This document shows positions 34,279-43,166 of a stretch of 64,000 nucleotides of DNA, piece by piece; within the stretch, counting starts at the first letter, position 1; every line of letters starts with the position of its first letter. The stretch is from Nostoc linckia FACHB-104 (GTDB taxonomy: Bacteria; Cyanobacteriota; Cyanobacteriia; Cyanobacteriales; Nostocaceae). The stretch spans positions 124,001 through 188,000 of the forward strand of contig NZ_JACJQJ010000003.1 in NCBI RefSeq assembly GCF_014696615.1. The letters are read 5' to 3'. The notes beneath the pieces were generated by a model, which was not told where the DNA came from, did not search any database, and saw nothing but the letters and a program-made list of their open reading frames with translations. A program made the translations under genes and the position numbers.

Positions 34279-36864
34279 CTACTTCACCCGCAATTTCAAT
34301 GTTGCAGTTGTATTCGCATCTACTTTTTGCTTTTCCCAAAGCATGGGGTGGTATTCAATTTTGCGCCAGGGGTCAATCATGTCTGTGTAGTGGGTGTGGA
34401 AGGCGTGACCTGATTGACCAGGGGTATGAATGGCTACGGAGTTATCGAGATTTTTTAAATCTACGACCATGCGGAGGGAGGGAATATCTGTCACCTCAAA
34501 AGATTTATTTGCTTTCCAGCGGTTAGCGTTCACTGTTTCCCCGTTTCCAGCAGTGGGAAATGCGCCACGATTAAATAAAGCCTCAATGGGTGCTAAGCCA
34601 GATTTACCCAAGGTAGCATTCCGAAAAGTCACCGTATGTAAATCACCCCAGTTCCAGGATTTAGGGTCTTTACCTTGAAGGCGTTCGAGTTCATCTACAG
34701 CTTTGGTGAAGGACTGGCGGAGAATTTCGTCGCGGTTTTCTACTTTGGGAGTGTTGCGGTTGTCCCACCAGCTACTATTGGGCTTTTTGACAAGATTTTT
34801 CACCACAGCATACCAGCGATCGCCGCCATCGGGAAAATATTCTGGGGGTAATTGATCGTGGAAGGTTTCGGCTAGTAAGTGTTTCCAGAAGACTTCAAAT
34901 AAAGCTGCTGCGGGCGATCGCATTTCTAGCTGTAAGTTCCAATCTAGTAGCAGCTGTTTGGCGGCTTCGTATCGTGGATTATTTAGGGAAAGATTATTGA
35001 AGAAAGGTACTAGGGTTTGGGCATTTAAATTCTGGTTGTCACCCTGAATCAACTCTACATCCAGTAAGGAGAGAATTTGCTGTGATTTGGCAATCATCTC
35101 CACAATGCGCTGGGCGCGGTAGCCATAAACCCAATCTGTAGTAATTAAATAAGGATAATTATTTTGTACTAAGTTGTTTGCGGTAGCAATATAACCTTGG
35201 GGTGGGTTAAAACTTGTGGGTAGTTGCTCAAAGTCAATATAGCCTTGCCATTCGTATGCATCTGTCCAGCCAGGAACAGGATAGCGTCCCTTACCTTTAG
35301 CCCTGATAGGGAATTTACCAGGCATCTGGTAGCCAATGTTGCCATCAACATCAGCATAAACAAAGTTCTGGGCTGGGACATCAAAGTTCTCTACGGCTTG
35401 GCGAAACTCTTGCCAATTTTGAGCGCGATTAATTAGGGGAATGGCGTATCCCAGGGTGGAAGGTTCTAAAGCTGTCCAGCGTAGGGCTACAGCATATTTT
35501 GGCGGAACTTCTACGCCACCTTTTGCCGGAAACTTTTGAAGTTTAGCGGAAACATCTGAAAGAATTGGCCCATGTCTGGTGTAGCGTACTGTTTGGACAA
35601 TTGGCTTACTTCCCGCAACTTGAATTGTCTCCTGTACGAGTTGCATATCTACCCATTTCCCATTTACCTCATATTGGTTAGGGTTTGCAGGGTTGATTTT
35701 CTCAATATACAAATCCATCACATCCGGTTCAACATTGGTGACACCCCAAGCAATGCGATCGCTATGACCGATAATTACTCCTAGCATCCCCGCAAAGGAA
35801 AAACCCGTGACGTTGTAAGGACATTCACTATTTTTAGGCGTACAGTGCAAACCGACTTCATACCAAATCGAAGGCATTTGTACTGCTAGATGGGGGTCAT
35901 TTGCTAATATGGGCTTGCCTGTAGTGGTGCGAGAACCAGATATTACCCAATTATTAGAGCCTATACCTATTGCTCTTGAGCCAATCAACTCTTCTAAAGC
36001 CTTCATAGGTTGGGTAATTGTGGCTAAGGCTTGGGTAATGGGTAATTGAGAGTCTGTAATATGAGCAGCAATTAATTGTGTTTCGTCAAAATCATCCTGT
36101 TCGCCTGTTTTGCGTTTTTGCGAATCAGGTAAGATGACTGGTAAATCTTGAGGGTATGGGGGAAATAGTTCTTCTACCTGAGCCAAATTTAAGGTTTTCA
36201 GTAAAATGGTACGTTCAATTTCGCGCTCAAAGTTCCGCCCCAAGTCGTAAGCCATGACTTTACCCCAGGTGAGAGAGTGGAGCATTTGCCAAGGTTCTGG
36301 CTTGTATCCTGGATTAAGTAATTTCAGCACAGCATATTCTAAACTGATAGCACTACCTTGATGCTCTGCTAAATAAGCATTTACTCCTTGGGCATAAGCT
36401 GCCAAATATCCTTTCATCTCTGCATTGGCTTGTTGGATTTCTTGCTGCGCTACCCTAGCCCAACCCATTGTCCGCAGATATTTGTCAGTAGTTACCTGAG
36501 AAGATCCAAACATTTCTGCTAGTCGCCCAGAACCAATGTGTCGCCAAAAGTCCATTTGCCAAAAGCGGTCTTGGGCGTGGATATATCCTTGTGCCATAAA
36601 TAGATCGTGGGAATTAGTAGCATAAATGTGTGGTATTCCCCATTGATCTCGTTGGACTGTTACCTCAGCCTTCAGCCCCGCAAGTGCGATCGCTCCATTT
36701 TCTTTGGGAAAGGATTGCTTTACAGTATAGGTGGCAAATCCTACTATTAATAAGCCAAATAATAATAGTAAGATAATTGTCTTTTTGAGTAGCTTTTGCA
36801 ACCAAATCTTCTTGGCTCTTCTCATTGCGCGGGCCGTAGCATATTTTATGAAACCATCGGACAT
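34279..36864 (-). CDS. Penicillin acylase family Ntn-hydrolase, AiiC/QuiP-like acyl-homoserine lactone acylase
   Basis: 861 residues. A membrane anchor or signal segment lies at about 28-46 (KKTIILLLLFGLLIVGF). The S45 family pattern is present: QWGIPHIYA, AQGYIHAQDRFWQMD and the self-processing site GIGSNNWVISG, with predicted nucleophile Ser303 at the start of the beta chain. The enzyme hydrolyses amide bonds of acylated substrates outside the cytoplasmic membrane. The architecture fits AiiC, a broad-range AHL acylase known from Anabaena PCC 7120, so quorum quenching is a reasonable inference; the substrate is not proven. It is convergent with the TPR gene. Confidence 0.88.
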   Translation of the reverse strand: MSDGFIKYATARAMRRAKKIWLQKLLKKTIILLLLFGLLIVGFATYTVKQSFPKENGAIALAGLKAEVTVQRDQWGIPHIYATNSHDLFMAQGYIHAQDRFWQMDFWRHIGSGRLAEMFGSSQVTTDKYLRTMGWARVAQQEIQQANAEMKGYLAAYAQGVNAYLAEHQGSAISLEYAVLKLLNPGYKPEPWQMLHSLTWGKVMAYDLGRNFEREIERTILLKTLNLAQVEELFPPYPQDLPVILPDSQKRKTGEQDDFDETQLIAAHITDSQLPITQALATITQPMKALEELIGSRAIGIGSNNWVISGSRTTTGKPILANDPHLAVQMPSIWYEVGLHCTPKNSECPYNVTGFSFAGMLGVIIGHSDRIAWGVTNVEPDVMDLYIEKINPANPNQYEVNGKWVDMQLVQETIQVAGSKPIVQTVRYTRHGPILSDVSAKLQKFPAKGGVEVPPKYAVALRWTALEPSTLGYAIPLINRAQNWQEFRQAVENFDVPAQNFVYADVDGNIGYQMPGKFPIRAKGKGRYPVPGWTDAYEWQGYIDFEQLPTSFNPPQGYIATANNLVQNNYPYLITTDWVYGYRAQRIVEMIAKSQQILSLLDVELIQGDNQNLNAQTLVPFFNNLSLNNPRYEAAKQLLLDWNLQLEMRSPAAALFEVFWKHLLAETFHDQLPPEYFPDGGDRWYAVVKNLVKKPNSSWWDNRNTPKVENRDEILRQSFTKAVDELERLQGKDPKSWNWGDLHTVTFRNATLGKSGLAPIEALFNRGAFPTAGNGETVNANRWKANKSFEVTDIPSLRMVVDLKNLDNSVAIHTPGQSGHAFHTHYTDMIDPWRKIEYHPMLWEKQKVDANTTATLKLRVK

Positions 36865-37137
36865 TGTACTGCTTAGAGCGCGCTATTTATTCTCTAGACA
36901 CAAGATTTAGATTTAATTGTTCCAAGATTAGTGTTGTCAAGAAGATTTTTACATCTCATCTCTTCCCCTTGGTGGTCTGAGATTGTTACCGATTACTAGC
37001 ACCCTGAAAACGCAACTACAAAACTTAATCCTTTATTGCTCACCTCGGCTAAAATTTCTGATGGCATTTGCCAAAGCAGACTATTTTGAGATTCACATAG
37101 CCTTAATTCTATGGCTGGAATAGCATAATTTCTATCT
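36865..37137. other. Gap with a short open frame after the 402-aa gene
   Basis: The minus strand after the stop at 37138 stays open in a neighbouring frame (LVKDRNYAIPAIELRL... for about 45 codons). It does not look like the missing nuclease domain and I do not recognise it. Confidence 0.3.
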
Positions 37138-38346
37138 TTAACCAATATCTTCTTTTAGTATCACCTTCTCATTGACTATACTGAGTTCATTAATTGATTG
37201 TACTGGTTGTATAGCAGTTAGATGTAATGACACTTGTGCCCCTAATTTCCGTAAACAGGTGAGTGTATCAATTGTGCTGAAATTGAGATTGCTGAAACTA
37301 TCTTTAGAGGCTTTGACTGAGATTAAGTTAGTTGAAATATGCTTTTTTGTGTTGAAGTCCAATTTTTGCACAAAGCCATTAAATACAACAAAATCTAGGT
37401 GTTGACCTAGATCTGCTGCAAAAACTTCGCTAATTGTTCGTAAAGTAATGGCAGCTATTATATTTTGATATAATTCCTCAATTTCTCTTAACGTTCTCGG
37501 AATACCATAAATCTCATCTTTCCCACCATCGTACCTGACTTCTGCAATTGTAGGAATAATTTTCCAAGTCGGGAGTTCATAATCAATTACTAGTTGTTTT
37601 GCTGCCGAGAAATAAGCCACTTGAAATTGCTGAGGAAATGCCACCTTGTCTTCGTCTGTATAGGATATGTATTGCAAATCCTCTAAGGATGGATATTCTG
37701 ACCTTTCTAATACCATTTCATTGTAAAGAACTACAGCAGCTTCGGCTCTAGCCTGGTAAGCTTCCTCTAATTCATCTACCTCTGCATTGCGCTTTTTAGT
37801 TTCTAAAATGGCAGTATGTTTATGCCATTCGTAATTAGCTTTTAAGCGCTCTAGTGATAATTGACGACTGGTTTCTCTTTCTTCGTATTCTTGTTTAGCA
37901 ATTTGATAGTTTGATTCAGCCTTTTGCAGTGCCTTCTGATATCTTCGCTCTAAAAAAGGTAACCGTTGTGTCAACCAATGAGGTAAAGAATGTGGTTTGT
38001 GAAATTGTGGTTGTGGGGATGCAATGGATAATTGCTGTGGTGTTTCCATTGCGGGAAATGTATCTCGAATTCGTAAGTTGTCAAATGAAATTGTATCTTC
38101 TACTGTCAGAGTATGCTCTAGGATAGTTTGCAACTCACCGATCCAATCTGCGATTTCTGCATTAATTTCATCAACATCATTTAATCGCTGTTCTAAATAA
38201 TTTAGCCCACTTTGTTTTTTTCTTGGCTGTAACAATTTGTGGGATTTTTGGGCGGCGCGTTTTTTTGCTATTTCCGCCTCTCTATGAGCGCGCGCACATT
38301 GCTTAGCACTATTTTTCATCAACTGAGATGGTATATTTCGTTTCAT
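37138..38346 (-). CDS. Restriction-system-like coiled-coil protein lacking the Mrr nuclease domain
   Basis: 402 residues from ATG 38346 (AGGAG nine bases upstream). The N-terminus is basic and helical (AKQCARAHREAEIAKKRAAQ); TLTVEDTISFDNLR, ERRYQKALQKAESNYQIAK, and the central MVLERSEYP, FPQQFQVAYFSAAKQLVIDYELP and RTISEVFAAD are all typical of a family annotated as restriction system protein. Family members usually continue into an Mrr-type endonuclease. Here the protein stops soon after LRKLGAQVSLHL. The nuclease is absent, so this is either a shortened variant with another role or a decayed gene. Confidence 0.7.
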   Translation of the reverse strand: MKRNIPSQLMKNSAKQCARAHREAEIAKKRAAQKSHKLLQPRKKQSGLNYLEQRLNDVDEINAEIADWIGELQTILEHTLTVEDTISFDNLRIRDTFPAMETPQQLSIASPQPQFHKPHSLPHWLTQRLPFLERRYQKALQKAESNYQIAKQEYEERETSRQLSLERLKANYEWHKHTAILETKKRNAEVDELEEAYQARAEAAVVLYNEMVLERSEYPSLEDLQYISYTDEDKVAFPQQFQVAYFSAAKQLVIDYELPTWKIIPTIAEVRYDGGKDEIYGIPRTLREIEELYQNIIAAITLRTISEVFAADLGQHLDFVVFNGFVQKLDFNTKKHISTNLISVKASKDSFSNLNFSTIDTLTCLRKLGAQVSLHLTAIQPVQSINELSIVNEKVILKEDIG

Positions 38347-38355
38347 CTCTAGCAA

Positions 38356-39358
38356 CTCCTGATGTCTGGGTTCATAAAAACTTTTATGCTAGCAAGATAC
38401 ATTTTATTTGCCCTCATAGTACTTAACTATTGATTTTGGCTGTGACTATAAATAATCATGCTAGCGTGACAAAGAGAAACCAACAATATATATTCAAGAT
38501 TGCTTTTCAGTGAAAATACTGAAAATTTATCTATTAAATTATTGGGCAAAAAAATTGTAGGAGCTAGTCTATGTTCTTAAACGTTGGTTGATATTGCTAC
38601 CTAGATTTCACAATTTTTTTACTCTAAAAACAGAATATTTTATGTAACTTTTCTAACTGTATAAAAACGAAAAAACCTCCAACAAAAATTTATATTATGT
38701 CTAGATCAATACAAGTTGATTGTCAGTAAAGGATGAATCATGAGCATAACCACCCTGAAGCTTATAACATTGGGTGACAGTGAGCTATTTAATTTATTCT
38801 ATAGGCATATAGCTATATACAGTTGCAAATAATAAACATCTTAATTGTTGCTGTAATATTTCTTAGAACTTAACTAGATGTGTACTGAGATAATTTTTGC
38901 AACTCCGACTTGAAGATAGTTAAATTTCATACTAAATTTGCACCTTTATGTGTCAGTGCTAATTTCTTAGCAAAAGTATTGATCAGTCGTAGAGTATTTT
39001 TTGTCAAAAAAATACTAATAATGACAAATATTATGTGATCGCTATCCTATAAAATCCCTCCAATTTTCGATGTAACTTTCTTAACGTGACTAATACCAAA
39101 GAGGGAAACTCGCTATATATCGCGCCTCCGAGAATATACTGCAACTTTCTCACTCCTTTAGGTCTCAGCATAACTGCGTGACACTGTCCCTGACTTTTGA
39201 TCAGTAACCCATAGAACATGATATTAGACTGATATTAGATATTCACTACAAAAATTACGGCATCCGCCAAAATCGCTAAAATAATTTCTATGACAATCTT
39301 CCGCAAAAGGTAAAATAGCGAGAATTAGTTTATTAGCTGCGATCGCTGGAGGTCATAA
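38356..39358. other. AT-rich 1-kb intergenic region
   Basis: There is no long coding frame. It contains the possible 30-aa frame at 38740 and HIP1 near 39343. I see no RNA gene or array. The promoter of the RNA methyltransferase gene presumably lies near the right end. Confidence 0.4.
38740..38832 (+). CDS. Possible small peptide, 30 aa
   Basis: AAAGGATG lies just before the ATG, a good ribosome site. The peptide begins MSITTLKLITLGDSELFNLF and ends at TAA 38830. Not recognised; it could be a leader peptide, a remnant or chance. Confidence 0.25.
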   Translation: MSITTLKLITLGDSELFNLFYRHIAIYSCK

Positions 39359-40105
39359 ATGGGATTAGCTGGGGTGAGAATTGTGTTGGTAGAACCAGCT
39401 GGGCCCATGAATGTCGGTTCAATCGCCAGGGTAATGAAAAATTTTGGCTTGCATCAACTACTAATCGTCAATCCCCAATGCGATCGCCTGTCTAAAGAAG
39501 CAATGAAAATGGCGGTTCATGCCAAAGAAATCTTACAATCTGCCGTGGTGGTGGCAACATTGCCAGAAGCTTTACAAGGATGTGTGCGGGTAATAGCCAC
39601 CGCAGGAAGAGTTAGCAGTTGGGAAACGCCTTTAGAAAATCCCCGCACTGCACTTCCTTGGTTACTCGAAGAACCAGAAAAGCCAGTGGCGCTGATTTTT
39701 GGACGGGAAGATCGGGGATTAAGCAATGAAGAATTAAATTATGCTCAAAGGTTCGTTACTATTCCTAGCAATAAAAATTATCAATCTTTAAACTTGGCTA
39801 TGGCCGTAGCTGTTTGTTGTTACGAACTGGCGCAATCTACAGAGCAATTAGAAAATCAGCCTCCCCTAGCCACAGAACTCGCACCCTGGGAGATGCTGGA
39901 AGCATATTACCAACAATTAGAATCTTTAATGCTGAAAATTGGTTATCTTTACCCCCATACCGCAGCCAGCCGGATGGAAAAATTTCGCCAATTATATAAT
40001 CGTACACAGCTGCAAACTACAGAAGTAGCGATGTTACGGGGAATTTTGCGGCAGGTAGAATGGGCACTGACAAATGCTAGCGATCGCAAAAACTGCGATT
40101 CGTAG
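39359..40105 (+). CDS. TrmJ-type SPOUT RNA 2'-O-methyltransferase
   Basis: 248 residues. VRIVLVEPAGPMNVGSIARV, LIFGREDRGLSNEEL and IPSNKNYQSLNLAMAVAV are the knotted SAM-binding motifs of the TrmH/SpoU family; the length and C-terminal helical part fit TrmJ, which methylates position 32 in the tRNA anticodon loop. It uses SAM in the cytoplasm. A HIP1 site and a GGAGG ribosome site precede the start. Substrate specificity is inferred from family only. Confidence 0.88.
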   Translation: MGLAGVRIVLVEPAGPMNVGSIARVMKNFGLHQLLIVNPQCDRLSKEAMKMAVHAKEILQSAVVVATLPEALQGCVRVIATAGRVSSWETPLENPRTALPWLLEEPEKPVALIFGREDRGLSNEELNYAQRFVTIPSNKNYQSLNLAMAVAVCCYELAQSTEQLENQPPLATELAPWEMLEAYYQQLESLMLKIGYLYPHTAASRMEKFRQLYNRTQLQTTEVAMLRGILRQVEWALTNASDRKNCDS

Positions 40106-40270
40106 ATTAACATATACCCATTACTCCCCCCAAAATAGATAATATGGCCTAAACTAAACACAAAAATGCTACTTAGTGGCAAAAAGTGATGTCTGTATTT
40201 CAGTGCTTGAGAAGAAATTTTTGGTTTGGGAGTTGGCATAAACAAGTGTATTGGGTCGCAAGGAGTAGCC

Positions 40271-41899
40271 GTGTCAGAATCGATTGACAAACAAATACCT
40301 TTCTCGCGGCGTGAACCCAGAAACCGCCGCCAACGTCCACGCAAAGTCCAAAAGGTGGAACAAAAGAAGGCAAAAGTGCCTAGCCAAAAGCGTGCTGGCG
40401 CAAAAGAAGTTCCAATAACGCGTGTAACAAATAGTAACAGTTATTCGCCAATGGTGGCTAGCGGCTCTAGATCCAAGGCAGGATTAGTGATGCCAGCAGC
40501 AGTCAAACCCATACCTAGAAACAAGGTAGCCACTCCTCAGACACAACCCAACACTGTGAAGTTAAAGACAGTGCGGGTAAACCAGCATGGGGTGGCAAAA
40601 ACTGTGGTGCGATCGCGCAAGACGCGTTTAAAGCCAATGGCCAGAACCCTGCTATATACCTTACGACTGTTAATCGTAGGTGTTGGTATTGGTGCCATTA
40701 TGGGTACGGTGTTATCTATATTAGATCCAGCTTCGCGGATGACTCCCACTTCTTCATCCTCATCTAATACCAACGCGGGACAAACCCAACCTACCCCCAA
40801 TGCTGGAACACCCTCCGGCTTATCTTTATCACAAGAAATTCCCTCATTAAAAACTGCTGTGCAAAACCTGGCGGCTGCAAACCCCAATCTTACGCCAGGG
40901 GTGCTGTTGGTTGATTTAGATACGGGTTCCTATGTAGATATTAATAGTTCCGCCAGTTTCCCCTCAGCTAGTACCATTAAAATCCCCATCTTGGTAGCCT
41001 TTTTCCAAGATTTAGATGCAGGGAAAATCCGGCTAGATGAAATGCTGACTATGCAGCAAAGTATGATTGCAGGCGGCTCCGGAAATATGCAATACAAGCC
41101 GGCGGGAACGCAGTACACGGCTTTAGAAGTCGCGACTAAAATGATTACCATTAGCGACAACACAGCAACAAATATGCTGATTGCGCGCTTGGGAGGAATA
41201 GAAGCACTTAACCAAAGGTTCCGCAGTTGGGGTTTAACAACCACAGCCATTCGTAATCAACTCCCTGATTTACAAGGAACAAATACCACCAGTCCCAAAG
41301 AATTAGCCACATTGATGGCGATGGTAAATCAAGGGAACTTGGTGAATATGCGATCGCGCGATCGCCTACTCGATATCATGCGCCAAACTGAAAGAGACAA
41401 TTTGCTCCCATCCGGTTTAGGCACAGGCGCTACTATTGCCCATAAAACAGGCGATATTGGTACCATGCTGGCAGATGCTGGTTTAGTTGATATTCCCACT
41501 GGTAAGCGCTACATAGCCGCAGTCATGGTACAGCGTCCCAATAACGATGGGCGTGCGGAAAAACTGATTAGCGCCATTTCTCGAGCAGCTTACCAACAAT
41601 TTAGCCAAAATGGTGCTATCCCCAATGTGACAAGTAGTCCTACACCAACCACTGGTTATCAGACTCCAGTCATGTCACCCTCTGCAGTCAATAGTGGTGG
41701 AAACACTGTACCCGTAATGCCTAATAACGGCGTTAACAATGTACCAATGATGCCCAATAATGGGGGTAATGTATTACCAATGAATGGTTATCCAGCTCCG
41801 GTTATGGCTCCTTACCCAAATGGTATGGTAAATCCTATGCCACCGAATACTGGTTATCCATATCCAGTGATGAATCCCCAATATTACCCACCGAGATAA
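40271..41899 (+). CDS. Membrane-anchored serine hydrolase of class A beta-lactamase fold
   Basis: I chose GTG 40271 because AGGAG lies five bases upstream. Residues 1-125 are basic and low complexity (cytoplasmic), a membrane segment follows (LLYTLRLLIVGVGIGAIMG), then a Ser/Thr/Pro linker and the hydrolase: SxxK in SASTIK, SDN in TISDNTATN and KTG in AHKTGD. The region that carries Glu166 in true class A enzymes (ExxLN) reads LPDLQGTNTTSP, so the deacylating Glu seems missing. The C-terminal 100 residues are Pro/Asn/Met/Tyr rich and repetitive. It more likely acts on peptidoglycan or is a penicillin-binding-like protein than a resistance enzyme (inference). Confidence 0.82.
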   Translation: MSESIDKQIPFSRREPRNRRQRPRKVQKVEQKKAKVPSQKRAGAKEVPITRVTNSNSYSPMVASGSRSKAGLVMPAAVKPIPRNKVATPQTQPNTVKLKTVRVNQHGVAKTVVRSRKTRLKPMARTLLYTLRLLIVGVGIGAIMGTVLSILDPASRMTPTSSSSSNTNAGQTQPTPNAGTPSGLSLSQEIPSLKTAVQNLAAANPNLTPGVLLVDLDTGSYVDINSSASFPSASTIKIPILVAFFQDLDAGKIRLDEMLTMQQSMIAGGSGNMQYKPAGTQYTALEVATKMITISDNTATNMLIARLGGIEALNQRFRSWGLTTTAIRNQLPDLQGTNTTSPKELATLMAMVNQGNLVNMRSRDRLLDIMRQTERDNLLPSGLGTGATIAHKTGDIGTMLADAGLVDIPTGKRYIAAVMVQRPNNDGRAEKLISAISRAAYQQFSQNGAIPNVTSSPTPTTGYQTPVMSPSAVNSGGNTVPVMPNNGVNNVPMMPNNGGNVLPMNGYPAPVMAPYPNGMVNPMPPNTGYPYPVMNPQYYPPR

Positions 41900-41900
41900 G

Positions 41901-41929
41901 GCAGGGGGCAGGGGGCAGGGGGCAGGGGG
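41901..41929 (+). repeat. GGGGGCA heptamer tandem repeat
   Basis: About four tandem copies immediately after the serine hydrolase stop. Confidence 0.9.
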
Positions 41930-42097
41930 AAAATAATTTTTCTGTTTTTTGGGCGAATACAGGAGTTATCGGTTATTTTTAGACGAATATGTGATTGGGC
42001 CGCAGCCACAAAGGTTGTGGTCTGTCATTTGGTGTTTGTAGGTTTTTATACTAATTATTGTGAATTCGGCAATATATTTAAACCTGCAAACCCAGAC

Positions 42098-42241
42098 AGG
42101 ACTTACGCAACTATTAAACCAATCTTTTGGTTTAACAGTCAACAGTCAAGGGTCAAGGGTCAAAAATTCAGGTTTTTTGGACTTTTGACTTTTGACTTTT
42201 GACAGCCTCAACGAAAAAAATGTGACACTTGCGTAAGTCCT
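42098..42241. repeat. MITE-like element with 13-bp perfect inverted ends
   Basis: AGGACTTACGCAA (42098-42110) and its complement TTGCGTAAGTCCT (42229-42241) bound 144 bases that include TCAACAG/TTTTGAC heptamers and no gene. The flanking bases CCAGA on both sides may be a target duplication. Ends of this type are common on cyanobacterial insertion sequences. Confidence 0.75.
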
Positions 42242-42264
42242 ACCAGATAAAACCTGAGGTTCTT

Positions 42265-42291
42265 AATTACGAATTACGAATTACGAATTAC
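42265..42291 (+). repeat. AATTACG heptamer tandem repeat
   Basis: Nearly four tandem copies upstream of psb28. Confidence 0.9.
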
Positions 42292-42411
42292 TGAACACCG
42301 CTGAAGACTGAAAATAAATGAAGAATACTCATCAAAAGGATGAAGTGTGAAAACTGATGATTTCTAATCTTCATCCTTTATCCTTCATACTTTTTAATTC
42401 TTCATTTAAAT

Positions 42412-42780
42412 ATGGAATCAACAACACCTTCTATCCAATTTTTTGCGGGAATTTTTGAAGAACTGAGTAATGTTAGCTTGCGGCGTGAAGTTCGCACAGG
42501 TAAACGCATAGTAGTAATGTTTTTTGAAAAACTACAAGCTTTGGAAGGGTTTAATAGCTTTACTAAACCATCTTTAAATTCATTACGTTTAACGGATGAA
42601 GAAGGCGAAGTTAATGTGACTCCTTCTTCTACTCGCTTCATTTTTGGTGGTGATGAAGGCGATGAATTACAGCGAGTGGAATGTAAATTTGAAATTGAGC
42701 AAGATGAACATTGGGAAAGATTTATGCGTTTTATGCACCGCTATGCTGAAGCCAATGGTATGGAATATGGTGAACGTTAA
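42412..42780 (+). CDS. Photosystem II assembly protein Psb28 family
   Basis: 122 residues. PSIQFFAGI, the LTDEEGEV core and HWERFMRFMHRYAEANGM match the Psb28 (PsbW-like) family, which binds assembly intermediates of photosystem II. The sequence is divergent from the main Psb28 I recall, so it may be the second paralogue (Psb28-2). It lies alone between repeat elements, with an IS110 element downstream. Confidence 0.85.
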   Translation: MESTTPSIQFFAGIFEELSNVSLRREVRTGKRIVVMFFEKLQALEGFNSFTKPSLNSLRLTDEEGEVNVTPSSTRFIFGGDEGDELQRVECKFEIEQDEHWERFMRFMHRYAEANGMEYGER

Positions 42781-42803
42781 CTTAAATTAACATGAGCCAA
42801 GTA

Positions 42804-42945
42804 GGGTGTGTTACGGCTATGAAAGGATTTGGGACACAGAGACAATGAAATTTAGCCGTAACGCACCATCCATGCGGCGGTGCGTTAGGCGCTAGGATAG
42901 TTATTTAGTGACAAATCATCTTGGCAATAAGCGCCTAACACACCC
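42804..42945. repeat. MITE-like palindromic element
   Basis: Outer arms GGGTGTGTTA (42804) and TAACACACCC (42936) enclose internal complementary blocks (TTACGGCT with AGCCGTAA; GTTAGGCGC with GCGCCTAAC). No gene. It resembles dispersed palindromic repeats of Nostocales. Confidence 0.75.
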
Positions 42946-42954
42946 TTGTATATT

Positions 42955-43150
42955 GAAAGAAGTGGTAGACCGTCACACCCTTGGTCATATTAGACCGCTT
43001 TGTAGCATGGGTCACCACAACAATCTCCTAGACAGAACTCGAACAGTCGCCAGGGTCAAAGCTTTAAACACTGATAATTAAAGTATACAGTCCGCATCAG
43101 GCAAGGATGAGTGAAATCAAGGAGATGTAAATAAAACAGGGTACACAAAT
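42955..43150 (+). ncRNA. Possible IS110 bridge RNA region
   Basis: The roughly 200-base gene-free stretch directly upstream of the IS110 transposase has partly complementary segments (GGTAGACCG, GGTCATATTAGACCGC). In IS110-group elements the 5' noncoding end encodes a structured bridge RNA that pairs with donor and target. Position supports this; the structure was not computed. Confidence 0.4.
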
Positions 43151-43166
43151 TTTTTGAGAGTTAAAA

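Noticed and set aside
34119-34526. Open frame starting in the TTTGTCA array
   Set aside because: It is a translation of the heptamer repeat running antisense into the acylase gene.
40271-41899. Antibiotic-resistance beta-lactamase
   Set aside because: The Glu166 region is not conserved and the architecture is unlike secreted lactamases.
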